DNA of 64,000 nt. It comes from CBDHFF01 sp965262395. GTDB taxonomy: Bacteria > Pseudomonadota > Alphaproteobacteria > Rickettsiales > Anaplasmataceae. Below, in pieces: positions 56,201-64,000 of this stretch. Both the position numbers and the translations under genes were made by a program. The DNA lies in the NCBI GenBank assembly GCA_965262395.1, contig OZ253531.1:1178001-1242000 (forward strand). Reading direction: 5' to 3'. Each line of letters starts with the position of its first letter. The stretch's first letter is position 1. A model generated the notes under the pieces. That model was given only the letters and a program-made list of their open reading frames with translations. It did no database searches and had not been told where the DNA came from.

Positions 56201-57109
56201 ACGCAAAACACACCAAGCCCTAAATTAACCCTGATAGACCGCCTATCTACATTATGTGCAACAAATAAAGAATTATCAATAACCTCTGTGATAACTAGCT
56301 ATCTGACAGATTTGATCTTGAAAGATACAGCCTCACACGCTAGTGCTATCCCAGCGTCAATAAAGACACATGCAAAAGCTAAACTGATAATTTCGGGAAT
56401 ATTACAGACATTAATAGAAATACTTAAAGACTTTTTTGCTCATCCTGGTGCCAAAAAATTCATAGACAAGATTGATGGTCTAATTATGAATACACCCTCA
56501 AATATAGCATCCAATAAAAAAGAACTACAAACTGAAATATCTAAATCTCAAAAGCTTGTAAAGCTATTACAAGATCCCACTAAAATAGGAAAATTAAAGG
56601 TAGATCTAGAGACAGCAACGACACCTAACTCAGGTAACACTATGCATCTGAAGATATCTCAGGATTGTGGATTATTTCAGGGAATTGTACAACATACTAT
56701 ACCTCTCGATAAACCGGCAAAAGATCCAAAGATTCCCAAAAAATTACATAGGAACAAAGAAAAGAAACACACTAAAACCACTGATACAACACCAAAAGAT
56801 CATAAAACAAAAAATAAAGATGCTCCTACTACTCAAATAGCAGAGCATAGCATAGCAGACACTACGCAAACTGCTCTGACCACTGAAAGTAGACGAACTA
56901 TACAAATTGATGAAGTGAGTTACTTGAGTTTACAGAAGGCTATGACAGAACCACAAGAAAAGATGACTGGAAAGCTAAGCGATGCGAACACGCCAAGCTC
57001 AGTTAATGGAGAAACCCAAGATAAAGAAGACTTCTCAAACAAAGAGCAACCTGCATTTGATCCATATAACTATCATGTTCCTGAATCTGCTGCAATTGCT
57101 GTTTTTTAA
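53264..57109 (+). CDS. Very large helical coiled-coil protein, unknown function
   Basis: The product has 1281 residues and I do not recognise it. ATG 53264 is used because GGAG at 53252-53255 lies eight bases before it and overlaps the region just after the dprA stop. It has no membrane segment and no signal peptide. Coiled-coil stretches lie near residues 120-190 (EIRSLKRKKQSMQTQI) and 470-560, a proline run (GIPPLLPPPNEE) near 405, a polyglutamate run near 708-720 encoded by GAA repeats, and a Lys/Thr-rich disordered end from about 1150. It is probably cotranscribed with dprA and the 57245 gene. Size, composition and absence of known domains suggest a lineage-specific structural or secreted protein. 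Confidence 0.75.
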   Translation: MPRQSKHDASHYLNRYLEDLTLCVHQDPKDFFQNLANIWSGTFHTLRNFLSPSFADKCKLVPNAHSTYMSIKSCKKEKSHLFNINGIGLIRYKYALSVLENKQKQNTSKIELMEAIREFVHKNNFETKTSRDLDSIDHEIRSLKRKKQSMQTQIDYIKTQLKSCLELLEKEKPAVELMVAKDALDKCTNEIERLPIEFSTINKDDVLRRHINSLKGQKGTVTILDYKITVPRIKNSATDLPIAVSKAKAQLQSQYNAKMKDLNNKLTLARKDNEKVKKKYKGKKIESNNLVHRGPDGGWRIEHPLSIVKNDEKKEEKINDFLRAHSPLALEISEQFGNGVIDEMITEFISAFLKSIARFAIKDDCKSSNLKSTAEDNDKMRNEVSAKIFSALIPWINPILKPAGIPPLLPPPNEEIGIETDTSKLEEPCQASEISLLDTIVSSAKLAKDFNPSFSDRQKEDLHMLDDKFATMIAKYKNCLKLKQSESTLLSVTINDLYSRKNDTTESLNTVKTHYTHSICTALEKMKAKKKDKEALLLLESYNETYASRILDIELHKLEIEATDLQVRLELYRQKTNIPSPEATDDSPDSLHSLTNSLYQAKRSKLLNDIASAVIPSVKLFTEITKLKKILQKIITCYDKELGTLDPKETTEHQNEFAEYLKQAQEEYKQYLKLLEAKEKELKEHSTTETQGATMHMVRTRFKHGIAMFEEEEEEEEEEEFTNSIVTATKPSEPNTAMTTQTSDYVEQFRKNNEDWCKLQTPPTADWKDFSIKTSKLSPKSMLLILIEFLKALHQQDNNQAMKKIAINKLQQLLSAVLNIALDKKVDRKLRLKDVLTSSNPAESNIIFIFIKEVIIYLGLGDLTIEQCSDMVEDHEGFANKLEEMVSVLESNMQYFRLSLILSDPEIASTLHSSSKLYHDLERHKAVLVQNERKFNPDTKDDITADTALADIYGKVSQEHKFPPIPEKKEPLEGRETEATQNTPSPKLTLIDRLSTLCATNKELSITSVITSYLTDLILKDTASHASAIPASIKTHAKAKLIISGILQTLIEILKDFFAHPGAKKFIDKIDGLIMNTPSNIASNKKELQTEISKSQKLVKLLQDPTKIGKLKVDLETATTPNSGNTMHLKISQDCGLFQGIVQHTIPLDKPAKDPKIPKKLHRNKEKKHTKTTDTTPKDHKTKNKDAPTTQIAEHSIADTTQTALTTESRRTIQIDEVSYLSLQKAMTEPQEKMTGKLSDANTPSSVNGETQDKEDFSNKEQPAFDPYNYHVPESAAIAVF
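55389..55422. repeat. GAA trinucleotide tract
   Basis: About eleven consecutive GAA codons encode a polyglutamate run inside the 53264 gene. Slippage by whole units would keep the frame. Confidence 0.9.
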
Positions 57110-57244
57110 CAAAATAATATACCTTATACGCTATATAGATGCATCAATTTAATAAATAATGCCTCATTAAGAAATAAATAACTCTAATACTCTAATACTT
57201 TATATAAATAATCATAGAATTATTATAAATTCATTCATTATATA

Positions 57245-58801
57245 ATGAATATCCCAATGCTTACTATAGAAGAACGGAAATCAATAAAATTATTCATGGC
57301 AGCATTATTAATGCTAATTATAATTATAGCCAGCGCACTAATATTAGCCTACAGGAATACTTGTCGAGATAAACTGATAAACTTCAAAAATACATTATAT
57401 AATCTTCTCATTGGCATTGATGAAAATAAGAAAAAGGACCTTTCACAAGCTACAGCTGCAAGTCAGAAAACAACTGAACCATCTACTGCCGCCACAGGCG
57501 ATAATATCAAAGAAGAAAAAGAAGAAGAAAAGGAAGAAGAAGAAGAAGATAAGGTATTAAAGGCTTTAACAGGTCAAAAACAAGCAGAGTACACAGCTCT
57601 AGAGATCACAACTACTCCACCTAATAAAGAAGATGAATCCAATAATGATGACTCCGAATCTGGTGATGATATCCCTGAATCTGGTGATGATATCCCTGAA
57701 CCTGGTGATGATATCCCTGAACCTGGTGATGATATCCCTGAACCTGGTGATGATATCCCTGAATCAGGTGATGATATCCCTAAACCTGGTGATGATGACT
57801 CTGAACTTGGTGATGATATCCCTAAACCTGGTGATAACGGGTCTAGATCTAATGATAATAACTATGATAATGCTCATGGTATAACAACATTTCCATTGTT
57901 AACTAACTTGTCCGAGCAGCCTATGTCAGACCCTGACACCCACCCACAGCACATACTGGGCAATGACGATAAAACGCCAAAAAATTCAAATACCGCCCCT
58001 CCAGACAGAACACTCACTACAGCAGCAGAACCACTAGCACCCAAGGAAGAGCCTAATAGAAATAGCGTCGACCAGTCTGATGGCACACCAACTAAAATAT
58101 TACAAATTTCCGAATTACCTAAAGCCTACCTTATAGATAAAAATCCCCCCCAAAAAAAATGTTGCCTTTTATACGAATTTCCTGCTGATATCTCATTATG
58201 TGCAAATCACCTCGTACCTACTGCTGCTACTGCTGCTAAAAAGAAGAAGAAGAAGAAAAAAACTAAATTATCAAGTAGGCCTGACAGAAGTCATTTCTAT
58301 GAAATACCCTCCACAAAGGCAAGAATAGAAATACCCCTCAAAAAGGCAAAAATAGAAAATGAAGATACAAGAGATCCGAAATGTTTAATTGACAAATTAC
58401 AGGAAGGGGCAAATAGACAAATAAAAAAAAATCCACCTACAATTATAAATCCGAAACCAGAAGGAGCCACAGCTTCACCTACAACTACAACCCGGGAACC
58501 AGAAGGCGCCACAGCTTTATCTACAACTACAACCCGGGAACCAGAAGGCGCCACAGCTTCACCTCTAATTCCAAATATGGAATTAGAGGGAGCCACAGCT
58601 ATGTCAGCTATATTATACACCTTAAGAAACAGCCAAAAACCAGCCCATACATCCTCCATTAAAGATATGAAGAACTGTAAAACACACGGAAAACTATATA
58701 CAGCAATTGATTTCAGTAGTCTAACAAAGGAATGTAAGTACGAACTCACCACCCACGACCCAGAGTATTCTTCACAAAATTTGATGGAAGTAGCCACCTG
58801 A
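57245..58801 (+). CDS. Single-pass membrane protein with acidic heptad repeats
   Basis: The product has 518 residues and unknown function. A membrane segment lies at about residues 13-36 (FMAALLMLIIIIASALILAY), with a basic flank after it. A polyglutamate-rich stretch follows (about 90-105), then about ten seven-residue repeats GDDIPEP or variants (about 139-205), a disordered Thr/Pro region, a lysine tract (AAKKKKKKKK, near 333) and four 14-residue repeats with EPEGATA and STTTTR (about 408-460). It has the look of a membrane-anchored, rapidly evolving repeat protein. The last 12 codons are copied in the downstream array. There is no ribosome site I can see. Confidence 0.7.
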   Translation: MNIPMLTIEERKSIKLFMAALLMLIIIIASALILAYRNTCRDKLINFKNTLYNLLIGIDENKKKDLSQATAASQKTTEPSTAATGDNIKEEKEEEKEEEEEDKVLKALTGQKQAEYTALEITTTPPNKEDESNNDDSESGDDIPESGDDIPEPGDDIPEPGDDIPEPGDDIPESGDDIPKPGDDDSELGDDIPKPGDNGSRSNDNNYDNAHGITTFPLLTNLSEQPMSDPDTHPQHILGNDDKTPKNSNTAPPDRTLTTAAEPLAPKEEPNRNSVDQSDGTPTKILQISELPKAYLIDKNPPQKKCCLLYEFPADISLCANHLVPTAATAAKKKKKKKKTKLSSRPDRSHFYEIPSTKARIEIPLKKAKIENEDTRDPKCLIDKLQEGANRQIKKNPPTIINPKPEGATASPTTTTREPEGATALSTTTTREPEGATASPLIPNMELEGATAMSAILYTLRNSQKPAHTSSIKDMKNCKTHGKLYTAIDFSSLTKECKYELTTHDPEYSSQNLMEVAT

Positions 58802-59300
58802 GTCCTGCATCTCTTTAAAAAGAAATTAATCTAATCACTATAGAAAAATCATGTATTTACACACCTGCCAACCACGATCCAGAGGGTTCTTCACAAAATT
58901 TGATGGAAGTAGCACCTGAGTCCTGCATCTCTTTAAAAAGAAATTAATCTAATCACTATAGAAAAATCATGTATTTACACACCTGCCAACCACGACCCAA
59001 ACGACGATCCAGAGGGTTCTTCACAAAATTTGATGGAAGTAGCACCTGAGTCCTGCACCTCTTTAGAAAGAAATTAATCTAATCACTATAGAAAAATCAT
59101 GTATTTACACACCTGCCAACCACGACCCAAACGACGATCCAGAGGGTTCTTCACAAAATTTGATGGAAGTAGCACCTGAGTCCTGCACCTCTTTAGAAAG
59201 AAATTAATCTAATCACTATAGAAAAATCATGTATTTACACACCTGCCAACCACGACCCAAGCGACGATCCAGAGGGTTCTTCACAAAATTTGATGGAAGT
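58753..59300. repeat. 130-bp array copying the end of the 57245 gene
   Basis: TTCTTCACAAAATTTGATGG occurs near 58768, 58887, 59017, 59147 and 59277, spaced 119 then 130 bases. The first is inside the gene. Each copy but the last continues through GAAGTAGC(C)ACCTGAGTCCTGCA, which contains the stop codon. The array reaches to within about 12 bases of the mutS stop on the other strand. Confidence 0.95.
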
Positions 59301-59312
59301 GATAACTAACTC

Positions 59313-61892
59313 CTAAACTTTCTGAATTTGCAACATTTTATGTAATATATCCCACGCCTCACGCGGTGAAATATTATCTATATCAATAGATTTTAATATG
59401 CGATCAATCTCTGGTTTGTTATTTTCATCATAATTGTATTCCAATGAGTCATCTATATTTTTGGTATTATCTTCCCTTGTTATATCAGTCAGAATGACCT
59501 TTGCTCTTTCTACAACTTGCATTGGCACACCTGCAAGCTTGGCCACATTAATACCATAAGATTCACTACAAATACCTTTAGATATTTTATACAAAAAGAC
59601 TACTTCGTCTTTCCATTTTTTTACATTAACACAATAGCATTCTAAGGCATCAAGTTTATCACTGAGCTTACTAAGCTCATGATAATGAGTTGCAAAGATA
59701 CCTCTACACTTGTTCACATTATGTATGTGTTCAACAACAGCCCATGCAATGGATAAACCATCATACAGCGAAGTTCCTCTACCAACTTCATCCATCAACA
59801 CTAAAGATCTATGTGTCGAAGAATTAAGAATCGTGGCAGTTTCAACCATTTCTACCATAAAAGTAGACTTACCAGAGGAGATACTATCAGAGGCACCAAC
59901 TCTGCTAAAAATCTTGTCAACAATGCCAATCTGTGCAAATTTTGCTGGCACAAACAGGCCAATTTGAGCCATGATAACAATCAGTGCGTTTTGTCTTAGA
60001 TAAGTACTCTTACCAGACATATTTGGCCCTGTTAATAAATGCAGCCTATTCTCTGCAGAAAGATATAAATCATTGTCTATAAAATCTCCATTTTTCTCAA
60101 GAATAGGATGACGACCTCTTTCAATCTTAAGGTTGAGGCTATCATCAACAACTGGCCTAACATAATCCTTCTCTCTTGCAATTTCTGCGGCTGCAGTAAA
60201 GCAATCTAATTCGGCTATTGCAAATGACGATAACGCTAACTCGCTATTTTTAGCAATAATATCATTGCATAGCTTAATAAATATCTCTCCTTCCAGAGCT
60301 ATAGCTTGATCCCTCGAAGTTATTATCTTAGCCTCTATTTCTTTTAATTCTTCAGTAGTATAACGCACACTATTTGCAAGAGTTTGTCTATGTATAAAAA
60401 CCTCACTACTCATTTTATTAAAGTGTTGCGCCGTTATTTCTATAAAATAACCTAAAACATTATTGTAATTAATTTTTAGATTATTTATTTTAGTCTCCTG
60501 TCGATATTTTATACATAATTCTGCTATAAACTCTGATCCATTGTTTCGTATATGATAAAGCTCGGCTAATCTATTATTATAACTTGGGTTAATGACCCCT
60601 CCATTCTTTATATTAGCACCAACATCATCACTCAACGACGCCACTAGCACCCCCATTAAATCACCATATTCCCCGAGCTTATTATAATAAGCCTTGATCA
60701 TTGGTTCATTCAAATAGTTGAGTAATAACTCAGAAAGATTCAGAATCAAAACAAGACTATTCATAATTATATGAAGATCTTTTGCAGAGCCTCTACTTAA
60801 TGAAATTCTTGCAAGAGATCTTTCGAAATCAAGACAATCCTTTAGTAGCAAACGAATATTATCTCGTAAATCTAGATTATCTAAAAGAAACTGCACCAAA
60901 TCGAGCCTTTGATTTATTATTTCCTGAGTTACCAACGGAGAATTTATATATCTCTTCAATAATCTCGCACCAACTGAGGTCAATGTATAATCAATTTCTG
61001 CAATAAAACTTCCTCTATAATCACCATTCTGACACTTTGTTAATTCTAAGCTGTTCCTTGCAGTAGCATCAATTGACATAAAATTACTATTTCTATAACG
61101 CTTCGGATATTCTATAAGTGGAGCCGCATCTTTTTGTGTTATAAATAAGTATTCCACAAGTGATCCACACGATATAATTTCTGCATCACTGGCATCAATG
61201 ATGGCATCTAATACCTTAACTTTATAAAAATCCTTTAAATTACTTTCTGCTCTTAATAAATCAAAAAAATTATCTGCGTATGAAGTTACTAAAATAGTAG
61301 GATTATTGTTCAATGATTTTGCAATATATGAATTAAGCATTAATGTTTCTGAGATAATTAATTCTCTCGGGGATATTCTTGATAGATCATTAGCTATAGA
61401 TTGATATGAAGTAAGAAAATATGCAAAAAAACCTGTCGATATGTCCAAATAAGCAATGGCAACATCTGTTTTTAATTGTATAATTGACATCAGATAATTA
61501 TTTGATTGAGAATCTAACAAACAGTCATCGGTGATTGTACCAGGAGTAACAATGCGTACCACTTCACGCTTAACCACTGCCTTGTGTCCTCTGCTTTTCT
61601 TGGCCTCTTCAGGGGTTTCCATCTGCTCACAAATTGCTACTTTATGTCCATTCTTAATTAATCTTGATATATATTGATCGACGCTATGATAAGGCACGCC
61701 ACACATTGGTACATCTTCGGAGCTTTTCTGCGCACGTTTGGTAAGAACTATATTAAGCTCACCACTGGCAAGTATTGCATCTTCAAAAAAGAGTTCATAA
61801 AAATCTCCCAACCTATAAAATAACAAACAATCCTTGTATTGTTCCTTCAAGGTAAGATAATTCTGCATTACAGGGGTTAGTCCTATGATCAT
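59313..61892 (-). CDS. mutS: DNA mismatch repair protein MutS
   Basis: The product has 859 residues. The mismatch-recognition domain starts TPVMQNYLTLKEQYKD with the GDFYELFFEDA motif near residue 30 (phenylalanine contacting the mismatch). The ATPase domain near residue 610 has the Walker A LLTGPNMSGKSTYLRQ, then SSGKSTFMVEM, the Walker B LVLMDEVGRGTSLYDG and FATHYHEL. The C-terminus has SPREAWDILHKML. The enzyme looks complete, so the abundance of tandem repeats is not explained by loss of mutS; mutL is not in the window. Confidence 0.97.
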   Translation of the reverse strand: MIIGLTPVMQNYLTLKEQYKDCLLFYRLGDFYELFFEDAILASGELNIVLTKRAQKSSEDVPMCGVPYHSVDQYISRLIKNGHKVAICEQMETPEEAKKSRGHKAVVKREVVRIVTPGTITDDCLLDSQSNNYLMSIIQLKTDVAIAYLDISTGFFAYFLTSYQSIANDLSRISPRELIISETLMLNSYIAKSLNNNPTILVTSYADNFFDLLRAESNLKDFYKVKVLDAIIDASDAEIISCGSLVEYLFITQKDAAPLIEYPKRYRNSNFMSIDATARNSLELTKCQNGDYRGSFIAEIDYTLTSVGARLLKRYINSPLVTQEIINQRLDLVQFLLDNLDLRDNIRLLLKDCLDFERSLARISLSRGSAKDLHIIMNSLVLILNLSELLLNYLNEPMIKAYYNKLGEYGDLMGVLVASLSDDVGANIKNGGVINPSYNNRLAELYHIRNNGSEFIAELCIKYRQETKINNLKINYNNVLGYFIEITAQHFNKMSSEVFIHRQTLANSVRYTTEELKEIEAKIITSRDQAIALEGEIFIKLCNDIIAKNSELALSSFAIAELDCFTAAAEIAREKDYVRPVVDDSLNLKIERGRHPILEKNGDFIDNDLYLSAENRLHLLTGPNMSGKSTYLRQNALIVIMAQIGLFVPAKFAQIGIVDKIFSRVGASDSISSGKSTFMVEMVETATILNSSTHRSLVLMDEVGRGTSLYDGLSIAWAVVEHIHNVNKCRGIFATHYHELSKLSDKLDALECYCVNVKKWKDEVVFLYKISKGICSESYGINVAKLAGVPMQVVERAKVILTDITREDNTKNIDDSLEYNYDENNKPEIDRILKSIDIDNISPREAWDILHKMLQIQKV

Positions 61893-62048
61893 ACGCTATA
61901 TGTTTATATATTAATTATTAAAGAGATTAATCATTTAATTAAAAGTGTAAAGGAAAAACACACTATATTGTTTAGTACAAAAATACCAGGCAGCATAAAT
62001 TAATTGGCTATTTTATTACTGCTCCATCAAGAATATGAGATAAATATT

Positions 62049-62076
62049 TTGACAAAATAGATTATTTGTGTATACT
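62049..62076 (+). promoter_or_regulatory. Sigma-70 promoter of rpoZ
   Basis: A consensus TTGACA (62049-62054), a 16-base spacer and TATACT (62071-62076) lie 45 bases before the rpoZ start codon. It is the best promoter match I noticed in the window. Confidence 0.7.
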
Positions 62077-62120
62077 ACCTCAAGTGGCAAGTGGTCTATT
62101 TTTTTTTGTGGTCGGTATAG

Positions 62121-62678
62121 ATGAATATGGAAGGCAGTGAAGTTATAAACGAATTATATATGAAAAAAATCAAAAATAGGTTTGAGCTGGTATTGTTGGC
62201 TTCACAGCGTACTTTTGGTATATTGTCTGGAGATCCGATGGCTTTGGATATCAAAAAATATAGGCACAAGGCCACAGTATTGGCTTTAAAAGAAATATCA
62301 TTAAATAGCTTGGATTTTGATAAACTGAAACAGCTCGTTATCTCTAGATATCTAAGAGAGACTGTTAATCCAGAAGAAAAGAAGAATGTATTGAATGAAG
62401 AAGTAGTTAATCTACGAGATGTAGAAGGAAATATATTCCAAGAGGAAGAAATTACTCCCAAAAAAGCTGACATCGGAATACATAATATACTTACCAGAGA
62501 CAAAATCATCCAAGAAACTGAAACTGAGATTAACCCTTATGACTCTATATCATTCGATAAAGAAGAAGGTGATACAGATGATGAAGATGCAGATGAAGCT
62601 CCAAAGCTAGGCAGTGAATCAAATAAATTTGATTTACTCACAAGCGGCATACATGATGTTGATGAGGATGAATTATAA
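62121..62678 (+). CDS. rpoZ: RNA polymerase omega subunit with C-terminal extension
   Basis: The product has 185 residues. Residues 10-75 match omega (IKNRFELVLLASQRTFGILSG split over the first helix, then KATVLALKEISLNSLDFDKL), which helps RNA polymerase assembly. The remaining 110 residues are an acidic extension (DEDADEAPKLG, DVDEDEL) longer than in many bacteria. ATG 62121 is used, with 62127 and 62160 as alternatives. It precedes sucA on the same strand by 86 bases, with a T-rich stretch between. Confidence 0.85.
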   Translation: MNMEGSEVINELYMKKIKNRFELVLLASQRTFGILSGDPMALDIKKYRHKATVLALKEISLNSLDFDKLKQLVISRYLRETVNPEEKKNVLNEEVVNLRDVEGNIFQEEEITPKKADIGIHNILTRDKIIQETETEINPYDSISFDKEEGDTDDEDADEAPKLGSESNKFDLLTSGIHDVDEDEL

Positions 62679-62764
62679 ATAGTTCGTCATAACCTTAATA
62701 TTATTAATTGTTTTTCAACATTTATTATGTATTGTCAAGATTGAAGGTTTTTTTTTGAGTTAAA

Positions 62765-64000
62765 ATGGCTAGTAATGAAGAGGATCACATCCTTACTACA
62801 GCAGAAAATTCTTTATTCTTGCACGAAATGCATGAAAAATACTTAAGAGATCCAAGCTCCGTGAGTGAAGATTGGCAAAATTTATTTAAAGAACTAGATA
62901 GCGAAAACATATCAAAAGAATTTCATGGCGCTAGTTGGTTCAAAAAACCCAAAGCCACAATTATTTCTACTACAGAAGAGAAAACGTCTACAAAAAATAA
63001 TAAAGCTGATTTAACAGAGACGAATTGCGTTTTAAGTACAGAAAATAAGCAAACTGGAAGCAACATACTACAAGACTTCAGAAGATTAGGGTTTACTAAT
63101 GCAAAAACCAATCCACTAACAGAAAAATCCAACACGTGTCACCCTCTACTGGAGGCACATTATGCATCTAATGATGACATGTTACAAACGCTAGATCAAA
63201 TATATTGTGGATCAGTGGGAGCAGAATTTTGCTATATAAGCAATCAAGAAGAGCAAAATTGGCTCACCGATGCATTGGAAGAACAAAGATTTGAGGCAAA
63301 AATCAGCGATGATGATAGGAAAGATATATTACAAAATATACTGCAAGCTGATATGTTCGAAAACTTCCTTCATAAAAAATTTGCAGGTGCAAAGAGATTT
63401 TCCGTAGAAGGAGGCGAATCTCTAATTGTGGCAATAGAAGCATTAATAAAAAGTGGCGTTACTGCGGAGTCTGGTGAAATTGTGCTTGGCATGGCACATA
63501 GAGGACGACTCAACGTACTTACTAATGTAATGGGCAAATCATATACCGCAATGTTCTCTGAATTCGGAGGATGCTCGGCATTCCCCGAGTCAGTGAATGT
63601 TGCTGGAGATGTGAAATACCACCTAGGATTCTCAAATGAACGTCAAACCAAAAACGGCAAAATTAAACTATCATTATCTGCAAATCCCTCACATTTAGAG
63701 GCTATAAACCCTGTCAATATAGGCAAAACAAAGGCAAAACAAGACTTAGCAAATCAAAATATAAATTCTGCTATTTGTGTTTTAGTTCATGGAGATGCCT
63801 CCATATCAGGCCAAGGTATAATTTATGAAACAATTATGGCTAGTCAAATAGATGGATACACAGTAGGTGGAACCTTCCATATAATAGTAAACAATCAAAT
63901 TGGATTCACCGCAGAACCACATGAAAATAGAAGCGGTATTTATGCAGGGTCAGAAGCTGCCAGAGCTATAGAATGCCCTATTTTTCATGTAAACGGAGAT
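62765..64000 (+). CDS. sucA: 2-oxoglutarate dehydrogenase E1 component, 5' part
   Basis: The frame is open from ATG 62765 to the window edge, giving 412 residues of a protein that is normally over 900. It starts MASNEEDHILTTAENS, and the N-terminal helix with LHEMHEKYLRDPSSVSEDW is typical. Then come the family blocks FSVEGGESLIVAIEALI, MAHRGRLNVLTNVMGK, GDVKYHLGFSNER, LSANPSHLEAINPV, VHGDASISGQG and NNQIGFTAEP, the thiamine diphosphate domain. It decarboxylates 2-oxoglutarate and feeds SucB. The distal part lies outside the window. Confidence 0.96.
   Translation, partial: MASNEEDHILTTAENSLFLHEMHEKYLRDPSSVSEDWQNLFKELDSENISKEFHGASWFKKPKATIISTTEEKTSTKNNKADLTETNCVLSTENKQTGSNILQDFRRLGFTNAKTNPLTEKSNTCHPLLEAHYASNDDMLQTLDQIYCGSVGAEFCYISNQEEQNWLTDALEEQRFEAKISDDDRKDILQNILQADMFENFLHKKFAGAKRFSVEGGESLIVAIEALIKSGVTAESGEIVLGMAHRGRLNVLTNVMGKSYTAMFSEFGGCSAFPESVNVAGDVKYHLGFSNERQTKNGKIKLSLSANPSHLEAINPVNIGKTKAKQDLANQNINSAICVLVHGDASISGQGIIYETIMASQIDGYTVGGTFHIIVNNQIGFTAEPHENRSGIYAGSEAARAIECPIFHVNGD

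Overview
The window is AT-rich and looks like the chromosome of an obligate intracellular alphaproteobacterium of the order Rickettsiales. The evidence is an archaeal-type valyl-tRNA synthetase (PPPTVSGILHIGH and DVMDTWATSS motifs), a retropepsin-like membrane protease, and scattered rather than operonic sucA, sucB and pdhB. Long intergenic tandem repeats resemble those known from Ehrlichia ruminantium. I cannot name the genus. I see no tRNA or rRNA gene, transposase or true CRISPR array.

Region 1 (1-12.3 kb, + strand) is an accessory locus with two unnamed paralogous families. Family A (98, 1089, 3047, 3748, 11673 and a remnant at 9908) shares a C-terminal domain of about 110 residues with an LGxI, GxG and YLxGxR pattern. 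Family B (4739, 5607, 6526, 7580, 8430, 9190, 10236) is helical, and three members share an almost identical tail. Genes alternate with tandem arrays, promoter duplications and hairpins.

Region 2 (12.7-24.7 kb) is housekeeping: retropepsin-like protease, two small possibly phage-derived genes, rpmE, ccmE, birA, nuoN-M-L-K-J in one transcription unit with a consensus promoter, holA, then sucB on the opposite strand.

Region 3 (24.9-38.8 kb) has a dense 30-bp array, tmk and lipB, then five consecutive minus-strand genes whose products each carry two closely spaced pairs of membrane segments. Three have long coiled-coil or proline/glutamine-rich soluble arms. This layout recalls the bilobed hydrophobic domains of chlamydial inclusion membrane proteins.

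Region 4 (39.1-53.3 kb) is mostly housekeeping: metallo-hydrolase with pdhB, a valS gene broken into HIGH and KMSKS halves and carrying two large insertions, apaG, aspS, mnmG, a degenerate methyltransferase, a small membrane protein and dprA. Region 5 (53.3-58.8 kb) has a 1281-residue coiled-coil protein and an acidic repeat protein with one membrane anchor, both unrecognised. Region 6 (59.3-64 kb) has mutS, rpoZ with a consensus promoter, and the start of sucA, which runs off the window.

A unifying theme is that many tandem arrays are repeats of a gene's own 3' end. The last codons and stop codon are copied several times downstream. At 50.9-51.4 kb the repeat unit carries the ends of two convergent genes.
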